Shown piece by piece: positions 6,995-12,138 of a DNA stretch of 12,138 nucleotides (the stretch's first letter is position 1; every line of letters starts with the position of its first letter). Made by a program: the position numbers and the translations under genes. This DNA comes from Candidatus Roizmanbacteria bacterium. GTDB lineage: Bacteria > Patescibacteriota > Microgenomatia > UBA1406 > GWC2-37-13. Location of the stretch: the NCBI GenBank assembly GCA_013334845.1, contig JAAXWV010000020.1, forward strand, positions 1 to 12,138, read 5' to 3'. Under the pieces are notes generated by a model. The model had not been told where the DNA came from, did not search any database, and was given only the letters and a program-made list of their open reading frames with translations.

Positions 6995-9046
6995 TTAACT
7001 ATCCTTAAGCTCTTTCACCTTTTCCCGTATTTTTATTGCCATCTCAAAATTCAGATCCTCAGCCTGTCGCTTCATTTCAGTTTCCAGTTTTTTAACTACT
7101 TTCTTTTTATCCATCGGCGTGAGTGACTCTATATCAATGTGTGTCAGCAATTCACTATCTACTTCGTCTCGCGCTATATCGTATGAAACATCACTTTCCT
7201 CACGAACAATAATTTTCTCTCGGATTGGTTTATAAATAGTTTTCGGATCAATATTGTGAGCCTTATTATACTCTATCTGGTATGCTCTGCGACGGCTTAT
7301 CTCATCTATTGCTTCTTTGATTGAGTTGGTTTCCACATCGGCGTAGAGAATAACTTCTCCACCAATGTTTCGAGCTGCTCTTCCCATTGTCTGCACGAGT
7401 GATATTCGCGACCTCAAGAATCCTTCCCGATCAGCATCGAGAATTGCCACCAAAGTCACTTCAGGCAGATCTATACCCTCACGAAGTAGATTAACTCCAA
7501 TAAGGACGTCATATTCTTTTTTTCTAAGTTTTTCTAGGACGTCAGAACGCTCTAATGTGTCAATATCTGAGTGCAGGTATGCTGCCTTGACTTTCTTTTC
7601 TTTTAAAAACTCCGACAGATCCTCTGCTGTTTTTTTAGTTAACGTCGTCACCAGCACCCGCTCACCTTTGGCCACTCTCTTTTCGATCTCGCTAATCAAG
7701 TCAGAAATTTCATTTTGTGCTGGCTTTATGGTAATAATTGGATCAACAATTCCAGTGGGTCGTATAAGCTGTTCAACCACTCCATCATAATCATCAAGTT
7801 TTTTAAGCTTTGCTTCCTGACGGGCCATATCGACCTCCCAATCCTTGGGAGTAGCTGATACATATACTATATGAGGTGGCAGTTTGTAAAACTCGTCAAA
7901 CTTTAGCGGTCGATTATCGTAAGCCGAGTTAAGTCTGAAGCCGAAATCTATCAGCGTCTTTTTTCGAGCTGCATCTCCGTTATACATGCCTCCAAGCTGC
8001 GGTACCGTCATATGCGATTCATCGATAAATACCGTAAATTTATCGCCATATGCCATTCTAAAATAGTCCAAGAGCGAATATGGCGGATCCCCGGGCATAC
8101 GCCCGTCAAAATAACGAGAGTAATTTTCGATACCATTTACGTATCCCACTTCTTTAAGCATTTCTAAGTCGTAGTTAACTTTTTGAAGAAGTCGTTGAGC
8201 CTCAATCAATCGTCCCCTGTTTTTGAGAGCAGTATGTTCTTTAATTAAGTCGCTTCGTATCTGCTGCTCTGCCTTATTAAGCGCAACAGGATCAGCAAGA
8301 TTGTGTTTCGCCGGATAAATTACCCATTTACCCGCACTATTTTCTGTTTCCTCTAACTTTTTTCCTGTCAGTGGATCAAATTTATAAAAGCCGGAAATCC
8401 TTCCATTATCAGATAAAACCCGCACACCATAATCTTCATACGCAGGATAAATATCCATACTGTTTCCCCTTACCCGGAAAGAGCCGCGCTTAAATTCAAA
8501 TTCTGATCTATCGTATAGAAGGTGTACCAGTCGAGTGGAGATACTTTTCCAGTCGGCAGGATCGCCCACATTCAGTTCTACTATAAACCGGCGATATTCT
8601 GCAGGGGAACCGATATTGTAAATGCATGAAACGGATGCAACTACCACAGTATCTTTACGTGTGACAATATTAGTGGTTGCCTGAAGACGCAGCTTATCAA
8701 TAAGATCGTTAATCTGTGCTTCTTTTTCGATATAGGTATCGGTCGTTGGAATATAGGCTTCCGGCTGATAGTAGTCATAATATGACACAAAATATGACAC
8801 CGCATTGTGCGGGAAAAACTCACGCATCTCCTGATACAGCTGTCCTGCCAGAGTCTTATTGTGGGAGATAATAAGTGCCGGCATGTTGAGCTTCCGTATC
8901 ACACTTGCCATGGTAAACGTTTTTCCTGATCCTGTGACACCAAGAAGTACCTGATTCTTCAGTCCTGATTGTATACCAAACGATAGCTTTTCTATCGCAT
9001 TGGGCTGGTCGCCGGTAGGAGAAAACGGAGCCTTAAGATCAAACAT
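6995..9046 (-). CDS. uvrB: UvrB, excinuclease ABC subunit B
   Basis: A complete 683-residue UvrB, the helicase-like subunit that is handed the lesion by UvrA and then recruits UvrC for incision. The N-terminus has FSPTGDQPNAI; Walker A is GVTGSGKT ending at Lys42-Thr43; the damage-verifying beta-hairpin is YYDYYQPEAYIPTTDTYIEK; the DEAD-like box is DESH at 342-345; motif III is SATP; motif V is NLLREGIDLPEV; motif VI is QTMGRAARN. The last 35 residues form the UVR domain, used for contact with UvrA and UvrC. All motifs needed for activity are present. The frame can be extended to a GTG at 9067, but those codons overlap a predicted -10 box, and UvrB proteins usually begin a few residues before the FxL...GDQP region, so ATG 9046 is preferred. 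First gene of a uvrB-uvrA pair; uvrC is not in the window. Confidence 0.96.
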   Translation of the reverse strand: MFDLKAPFSPTGDQPNAIEKLSFGIQSGLKNQVLLGVTGSGKTFTMASVIRKLNMPALIISHNKTLAGQLYQEMREFFPHNAVSYFVSYYDYYQPEAYIPTTDTYIEKEAQINDLIDKLRLQATTNIVTRKDTVVVASVSCIYNIGSPAEYRRFIVELNVGDPADWKSISTRLVHLLYDRSEFEFKRGSFRVRGNSMDIYPAYEDYGVRVLSDNGRISGFYKFDPLTGKKLEETENSAGKWVIYPAKHNLADPVALNKAEQQIRSDLIKEHTALKNRGRLIEAQRLLQKVNYDLEMLKEVGYVNGIENYSRYFDGRMPGDPPYSLLDYFRMAYGDKFTVFIDESHMTVPQLGGMYNGDAARKKTLIDFGFRLNSAYDNRPLKFDEFYKLPPHIVYVSATPKDWEVDMARQEAKLKKLDDYDGVVEQLIRPTGIVDPIITIKPAQNEISDLISEIEKRVAKGERVLVTTLTKKTAEDLSEFLKEKKVKAAYLHSDIDTLERSDVLEKLRKKEYDVLIGVNLLREGIDLPEVTLVAILDADREGFLRSRISLVQTMGRAARNIGGEVILYADVETNSIKEAIDEISRRRAYQIEYNKAHNIDPKTIYKPIREKIIVREESDVSYDIARDEVDSELLTHIDIESLTPMDKKKVVKKLETEMKRQAEDLNFEMAIKIREKVKELKDS

Positions 9047-9057
9047 AATGCGGTAAC

Positions 9058-9086
9058 ATTCTACCACAATTAAGAAGAAAGGTAAA
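9058..9086 (-). promoter_or_regulatory. Promoter of uvrB (-35, extended -10)
   Basis: TTTACC (-35, 4/6) at 9081-9086, a 17-base spacer, then TAGAAT (-10, 5/6) at 9058-9063 preceded by TGG, giving an extended -10. The expected start is about 5 bases before ATG 9046, so there is no room for a Shine-Dalgarno sequence. No LexA-like box was recognised. Confidence 0.6.
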
Positions 9087-9089
9087 TGG

Positions 9090-9105
9090 GTTAGTTAACA
9101 GTTAG
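9090..9105. repeat. Short GTTAG/GTTAAC repeat in the dedA-uvrB gap
   Basis: Two GTTAG copies (9090-9094 and 9101-9105) flank an overlapping GTTAAC palindrome (9094-9099). It lies just upstream of the uvrB -35. The rest of the 79-base gap is AT-rich and shows no terminator-like hairpin. Confidence 0.3.
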
Positions 9106-9146
9106 CAGAGAGATCGTGTGTAGATTGATGTAAAGTAATGTATTTT

Positions 9147-9791
9147 TTATTTCGCCTGCACCTGTTTCTTGCGAAGGGTCTTCCATTTATGCCAGATGTA
9201 GAAACCTACGAGCAGCACTCCCGCCGCCACTACCCCATACTCAAACTTTCGATAATACACCTCAATTGAGTTCCAGTTTTTACCTAGCACATAGCCGATA
9301 TAGGCCAGAATTCCTGACCAGATAAGAGATCCAAAAAATGTCAGGTAGCAGAACTTCCAGAAATTCATTTCGGCAATTCCCGCTGGAAGCGAGATAAAGG
9401 TGCGCACGATGGGCAGAACTCGTGAAAAGAAAACAATCTTTTCACCGTATTTTCGAAACCACTTTTCCGAACGTTCATACTCATCGATCGTAATGAGCAT
9501 ATACTTACCATATTTCTTAATCAGATTTTTAATAAAGGTTTCTTCTCCCCAATATCCAAGCCAATATGCAAGAATTGATCCAAAAAGATTGGCAAGTGCC
9601 CCCACGACTATCACCAGCCATATATTAAACGTACCGTTTGAGGCCAGATATCCGGCAAATGGCATAGTTACCTCTGAGGGGATCGGAATTAGAGCCGACT
9701 CAGCCGCCATAAGCACAAAGACACCCGCATACCCTGTCGCCTGGATGACCTGTATGATAAAATGGGTTAGTGTTGCAATTATTTGTTCCAT
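9147..9791 (-). CDS. DedA-family membrane protein
   Basis: A 214-residue integral membrane protein of the DedA/VTT (SNARE-associated Golgi protein-like) family. Family marks are visible: Glu31 in AAESALIPIPSE, with Glu40 closing the PSE; AGYLAS after it; a re-entrant-loop motif FSRVLPIVRTFISLPAG with Arg124 and Arg130; then GSLIWSGILAYIGYVLG. The acidic and arginine residues correspond to those needed in studied DedA proteins. Members are implicated in flipping undecaprenyl phosphate or phospholipids across the membrane and in keeping the proton motive force; which lipid applies here cannot be told. The C-terminus is short and basic (KWKTLRKKQVQAK), presumably cytoplasmic. The start ATG has no Shine-Dalgarno sequence. 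It is divergent from rsmI with a 32-base gap and is followed at its 3' end by the uvrB promoter. Confidence 0.93.
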   Translation of the reverse strand: MEQIIATLTHFIIQVIQATGYAGVFVLMAAESALIPIPSEVTMPFAGYLASNGTFNIWLVIVVGALANLFGSILAYWLGYWGEETFIKNLIKKYGKYMLITIDEYERSEKWFRKYGEKIVFFSRVLPIVRTFISLPAGIAEMNFWKFCYLTFFGSLIWSGILAYIGYVLGKNWNSIEVYYRKFEYGVVAAGVLLVGFYIWHKWKTLRKKQVQAK

Positions 9792-9800
9792 GTTTTGAAC

Positions 9801-9813
9801 GTTAATTATTAAC
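9801..9813. repeat. Perfect 13-base palindrome between dedA and rsmI
   Basis: GTTAAT-T-ATTAAC, symmetric about one base, in the 32-base gap between two divergent starts. The location is right for a shared operator, but the AT-rich sequence could also just be overlapping -10 elements. On the minus strand it contains AATAAT (5/6 match to a -10) upstream of dedA. Confidence 0.4.
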
Positions 9814-9823
9814 TATTTCTCCT

Positions 9824-10507
9824 ATGCTGTACGTTGTCTGTACTCCGATTGGCAATCTCGACGACCTTTCTCGTCGTCAAGCCCGCACGCTCGCAGATGC
9901 TGAAATTATCCTAACTGAAGATACTCGTTCAACTGGCTATCTTCTAGAACGAATAGTCTCAGATTTCTCTCTTACGATAAATCCTGCTCAACGCTTAATA
10001 TCATATTATAAAGAAAAAGAATTCGAAAAACTACCCCATGTACTTGAGTTACTTAATGAGGATAAAATGATTGCGTTAATTTCCGAAGCGGGTAATCCGG
10101 CTGTTTCAGATCCTGGATATCTTCTTATAAAGCACGTGATCCACAATCAACTCCCTTTTACGGTAATCCCCGGTCCTTCAGCGGTCACCACTGCTCTTCT
10201 TCATTCGGGATTTGATCCATGCCAGTTTCAATTTATCGGCTTTCTTCCCCGTAAAAAATCGCATATCATTTCTTTATTACGCAACATCTCCGAAATGAAA
10301 AAAATCGCTCCCAAGCTGGTAACCATTTGCTTTGAGTCTCCCCAGCGACTGCCTGAGACACTTCGGATTATGAACGAGATTGTGCCCGATATGCCCATCT
10401 GTATTTGCCGTGAACTTACTAAGAAATTTGAAGAAGTTCTCAGAGGGAAGCCACAGAACTTTCTTGATGCCACTTTTAAAGGAGAAATTACACTCGTTCT
10501 AAGCTGA
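9824..10507 (+). CDS. rsmI: RsmI, 16S rRNA 2'-O-ribose C1402 methyltransferase, short form
   Basis: A 227-residue protein with the full tetrapyrrole-methylase-fold core of RsmI: VCTPIGNLDDLS at the N-terminus, EDTR at 32-35, the SAM-binding region SEAGNPAVSDPG at 87-98, IPGPSAVTTAL at 115-125, GFLPRKKS, FESPQRL, and RELTKKFEEVLRG near the end. RsmI methylates the ribose of C1402 in the decoding centre of 16S rRNA. Typical proteins are near 280-290 residues; this one stops right after the methylase core (GEITLVLS), so the usual helical C-terminal extension of about 50 residues is missing. The usual SDAG of the motif is SEAG here. No Shine-Dalgarno sequence precedes the ATG (TCTCCT lies there). 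Its TGA abuts the stop of the next gene on the other strand with no gap. Identification is secure. Confidence 0.93.
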   Translation: MLYVVCTPIGNLDDLSRRQARTLADAEIILTEDTRSTGYLLERIVSDFSLTINPAQRLISYYKEKEFEKLPHVLELLNEDKMIALISEAGNPAVSDPGYLLIKHVIHNQLPFTVIPGPSAVTTALLHSGFDPCQFQFIGFLPRKKSHIISLLRNISEMKKIAPKLVTICFESPQRLPETLRIMNEIVPDMPICICRELTKKFEEVLRGKPQNFLDATFKGEITLVLS

Positions 10508-10990
10508 TCAGAGTTTATTTTTTATTATTCTTCTGCTTTTATGGTGGACGAGTAGAATTATTTGAAGTATTTTTCTCCAGAAGGCACTGAAATACACGAT
10601 AGAAAACAAAAGTACCCCCACAAATACCACTGCATCATAAGAATGCCGAATCCAGTAATCGTCATCCAGTCGGATCCACATAGCGAATTCGTCAGTAGAC
10701 AGCCCAAGCCCGATTCCATACATTACTGCTATGATTCTGGCATTTTTTCTGGGCCATGAATTTATTGCGGCTATTCCGGAAAAAGCCAATAAGAGAAACC
10801 CATACGCAAAATGATGAATATGAACGCCGCGGGTACTGAACCAAATAGTGGGGAAAATATATACAAATAGTCGCGAAACAGTGAAGGTCATCAAAAATGT
10901 ATAAAGAATCCAAAAGTTGCTTTCCTGCTTTTTCTTAACAATCAATTTATCAAACGTCAGGGTAACTAAACTGAATATGCGCCTAAACAT
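10508..10990 (-). CDS. Conserved-type four-helix membrane protein with HIHH and DEF residues
   Basis: A 160-residue protein with about four hydrophobic segments (near 26-50, 60-77, 84-105 and 118-138) and basic ends (RRIF; HHKSRRIIKNKL). Polar residues stand out: VHIHHFAYG at 56-64, and STDEFAMWIRLDDDYW at 98-113 followed by SYDAVV. I recall a similar layout, HIHH...DEF..W..L.D.YW...S.DA, in uncharacterised membrane proteins of other bacteria such as actinobacteria; this is memory, not a search. The His and acidic residues could bind a metal, which is inference only. An upstream in-frame ATG at 10999 lies directly after a perfect -10 and would probably not be transcribed, so ATG 10990 is preferred. 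The gene is monocistronic, tail to tail with rsmI and divergent from the acidic-protein operon. Function unknown. Confidence 0.85.
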   Translation of the reverse strand: MFRRIFSLVTLTFDKLIVKKKQESNFWILYTFLMTFTVSRLFVYIFPTIWFSTRGVHIHHFAYGFLLLAFSGIAAINSWPRKNARIIAVMYGIGLGLSTDEFAMWIRLDDDYWIRHSYDAVVFVGVLLFSIVYFSAFWRKILQIILLVHHKSRRIIKNKL

Positions 10991-10999
10991 AGTGATCAT

Positions 11000-11008
11000 A
11001 TTATAGCA
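11000..11008 (-). promoter_or_regulatory. Extended -10 promoter of the HIHH membrane protein gene
   Basis: TGC followed by TATAAT, a perfect extended -10 on the minus strand. The predicted start is about 3 bases before ATG 10990, so the mRNA would be nearly leaderless. A weak -35 candidate, TTTACC, lies 15 bases upstream, closer than usual. Confidence 0.6.
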
Positions 11009-11011
11009 GTC

Positions 11012-11040
11012 TTGACACTAGGTAAAATGTGTGATCTAAT
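11012..11040 (+). promoter_or_regulatory. Strong sigma-70-type promoter of the acidic protein/BrkB operon
   Basis: TTGACA (perfect -35) at 11012-11017, a 17-base spacer, TCTAAT (-10, 5/6) at 11035-11040, preceded by TGA as an extended -10. The start is expected near 11047. It is back to back with the minus-strand promoter at 11000-11008, and the two may compete or share regulation. Confidence 0.75.
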
Positions 11041-11044
11041 GAGT

Positions 11045-11080
11045 ATGAAGATTAATTATTGCCCGAAAGGAGGTGGTTAA
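11045..11080 (+). other. Possible 11-codon mini-ORF over the ribosome binding site
   Basis: ATG to TAA encodes MKINYCPKGGG. It covers the Shine-Dalgarno sequence of the next gene and stops 3 bases before that gene's ATG. Its ATG lies about at the predicted transcription start, so it could only be used on a leaderless mRNA. More likely chance; recorded because the layout would permit coupling. Confidence 0.15.
11066..11075 (+). promoter_or_regulatory. Very strong Shine-Dalgarno site
   Basis: AAAGGAGGTG, nearly a full complement to the 16S rRNA 3' end, 8 bases before ATG 11084. It decides the start of the 57-residue protein and predicts high expression. Only one other gene in the window has a comparable site. 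Confidence 0.85.
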
Positions 11081-11083
11081 CGA

Positions 11084-11257
11084 ATGAATGATACACCTAA
11101 AGTGCCAACAGATGAAGAAATTGAAGAGGAGTTGAAAGCTGAGATAGAAAATCAAAAATCAGTGGAAATCGACAGCGAAGATTTGGGCGATGACAATGAT
11201 TTCAACGAACTATCTAATGAACAGGTTAGTGATGACATTGAGCCGGACGAAGAGTAA
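11084..11257 (+). CDS. Small, extremely acidic protein of unknown function
   Basis: 57 residues, with 24 Asp or Glu, 3 Lys, no Arg, no Cys and one aromatic residue (Phe40). Net charge is about -21. The first half (DEEIEEELKAEIE) could form an acidic helix; the second half (DLGDDNDFNEL to the end EPDEE) looks disordered. There is no signal peptide or membrane segment, so it should be cytosolic. I do not recognise the family. The evidence that it is real is the TTGACA/TCTAAT promoter, the near-perfect Shine-Dalgarno sequence, and its place 11 bases before the brkB-like gene, with which it must be co-transcribed. Possible roles include a small regulator, a nucleic-acid mimic or a partner of a basic protein; none is shown by the sequence. 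Confidence 0.8.
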   Translation: MNDTPKVPTDEEIEEELKAEIENQKSVEIDSEDLGDDNDFNELSNEQVSDDIEPDEE

Positions 11258-11268
11258 GATATAGTATT

Positions 11269-12120
11269 ATGGCAGTTTTTCATTTTCTCTTTTCACTGTA
11301 TAACGAATGGCAAAAAGATAAAATTTCCTGGCTGTCTGCCGCACTCGCTTATTTCACTCTATTCACATTTGTTCCCCTCTTTTATCTTACATTTACCTTG
11401 TTATTTATGTTTCTCGGTTCGCAGGAATTTACTCAGATTATAGTCAGCGAATTGAGTACTTTTGATGGCATCCAAGCCACTCCTCTTCTTCAGCAACTGA
11501 TAAAAACCCTTGCTCGGGCTCCTTTTACTTTCCAGACATCATTTGTCGGAGTTATTGCGCTATTTATCGCGGTTATAGGATTCTTTGGATATTTAAAAGA
11601 CACTTTTAATTCTATATGGCATGTAGAACCAAGAAAATACGCGCACATCGTCCACTCCCTTGCAGTGAGAACTTTTTACTCATTAATTCTTACGACTGCA
11701 TTCGTCTTTATCATTCTATTTTCATTAATAACCAGCTCAGTAATCAGTTACTTTTCAACATTCTTATCTTTTATATTGCGCGAACAATGGCTGTCGACAG
11801 TAATTACGGAAGCTGTAATTTCCTTTTCGATTTTAAGCACTGCGTTTTCGGCAATGTATTGGCTCTTACCCGATGTTGAACTGTCTTGGAAAGATGTAAT
11901 TCCGGGTGGATTGCTCGCCTCAGTACTATTTACTATTGGAAAATACATTATCGCCTGGTATCTGAGTTTTCAGAGTTTTAGTACCTATTTCGGAGCCGCT
12001 TCATCGGTTTTAGCTCTTCTTATCTGGATATATTATTTCGCGCAGATATTTTATATAGGCGGAGAAGTGGTTAAACTACGATATATGTCACGAAAAAACA
12101 TCACGTCTTTACCTTCCTGA
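11269..12120 (+). CDS. YihY/BrkB-family inner membrane protein
   Basis: A 283-residue protein with about six membrane segments, matching the YihY/UPF0761 (BrkB-like) family. Visible marks: WLSAALAYFTLFTFVPLF near the start; FGYLKDTFNSIWHVEPR after the second helix; YWLLPDVELSWKDVIPGG with a Pro-Gly turn; and YFGAASSVLALLIWIYY followed by YIGGEVVKL at the end. The family was once called ribonuclease BN by mistake and has no settled activity; a transport or envelope role is usually supposed. Length is normal for the family and the gene ends in the window with TGA. The start ATG lacks a Shine-Dalgarno sequence and lies 11 bases after the acidic-protein stop, so it is probably the second gene of that operon. 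The last 18 bases of the window hold nothing recognisable. Confidence 0.93.
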   Translation: MAVFHFLFSLYNEWQKDKISWLSAALAYFTLFTFVPLFYLTFTLLFMFLGSQEFTQIIVSELSTFDGIQATPLLQQLIKTLARAPFTFQTSFVGVIALFIAVIGFFGYLKDTFNSIWHVEPRKYAHIVHSLAVRTFYSLILTTAFVFIILFSLITSSVISYFSTFLSFILREQWLSTVITEAVISFSILSTAFSAMYWLLPDVELSWKDVIPGGLLASVLFTIGKYIIAWYLSFQSFSTYFGAASSVLALLIWIYYFAQIFYIGGEVVKLRYMSRKNITSLPS

Positions 12121-12138
12121 TACCCGCTTATCTCGATG

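Noticed and set aside
7365..7790. A 141-codon open frame on the plus strand opposite uvrB.
   Set aside because: It lies wholly inside the conserved uvrB coding region and its product resembles nothing; a shadow frame.
9047..9067. A GTG start for UvrB 7 residues upstream.
   Set aside because: The extra codons overlap the predicted -10 box, and the ATG at 9046 fits the usual UvrB N-terminus.
9068..9146. A possible terminator after dedA.
   Set aside because: There is no GC-rich hairpin followed by a T-run; only weak AT-rich dyads.
9084..9771. A 12-base direct repeat, AAATGGGTTAGT, at 9084-9095 and 9760-9771, nearly flanking dedA.
   Set aside because: A few 12-base matches are expected by chance in 12 kb, the second copy lies inside dedA coding sequence, and no integrase or transposase is present.
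9400..9798. A 132-codon open frame on the plus strand opposite dedA.
   Set aside because: It mirrors the dedA gene, has no ribosome binding site and no recognisable protein features.
1..12138. A defence system, CRISPR array or mobile element.
   Set aside because: No nuclease, toxin-antitoxin pair, repeat-spacer pattern, integrase or terminal inverted repeats were seen; the uvr genes are ordinary DNA repair.

Overview
The window looks like a piece of a small, streamlined bacterial genome, most likely a candidate-phyla-radiation (Patescibacteria) member, perhaps of the Microgenomates type. This is an inference. The signs are short intergenic gaps, a moderately AT-rich composition, an RsmI without its usual C-terminal extension, few Shine-Dalgarno sequences, and housekeeping genes mixed with poorly known membrane proteins. 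TGA acts as a stop codon (for example for rsmI), so the genetic code is the ordinary one. No rRNA, tRNA, CRISPR array, insertion sequence or phage gene was seen. Nothing marks the window as a mobile island.

Positions 1-4080, minus strand: a tightly packed four-gene operon. It reads, in transcription order, ABC ATPase, permease A, permease B, then a secreted transglutaminase-like protein that runs off the left edge. Junctions are a 4-base overlap, a 4-base gap and a 5-base gap. The ATPase and two permeases form the three-part ABC-2 exporter of the COG4586/COG4587/COG3694 type. A perfect TATAAT sits so close to the ATPase ATG that the mRNA could be leaderless.

Positions 4143-9086, minus strand: uvrB followed by uvrA, the damage-recognition half of nucleotide excision repair. 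UvrB is complete. UvrA is full length except for a clean in-frame loss of about 24 residues in the second ATPase domain: the signature SGGE runs directly into PTTGLH, so the segment carrying the Walker B strand is absent. This is the most striking anomaly in the window. It is either a real lesion or variant, or an assembly error.

Positions 9147-12120: a DedA-family membrane protein (minus) is divergent from rsmI, the 16S rRNA C1402 2'-O-methyltransferase gene (plus). rsmI abuts tail to tail a small four-helix membrane protein with conserved-looking HIHH and DEF residues (minus). That gene is divergent from a short operon (plus) of an unrecognised 57-residue, extremely acidic protein and a YihY/BrkB-family membrane protein. 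The plus-strand operon has the best promoter (TTGACA, 17-base spacer, TCTAAT) and one of only two strong Shine-Dalgarno sequences in the window.

Across the window, four of five predicted promoters have an extended -10 (TGn before the hexamer). Three of them would start transcription within about 5 bases of the ATG. This suggests that leaderless or near-leaderless expression is common here. No intergenic stretch exceeds 300 bases, and no convincing intrinsic terminator was found.
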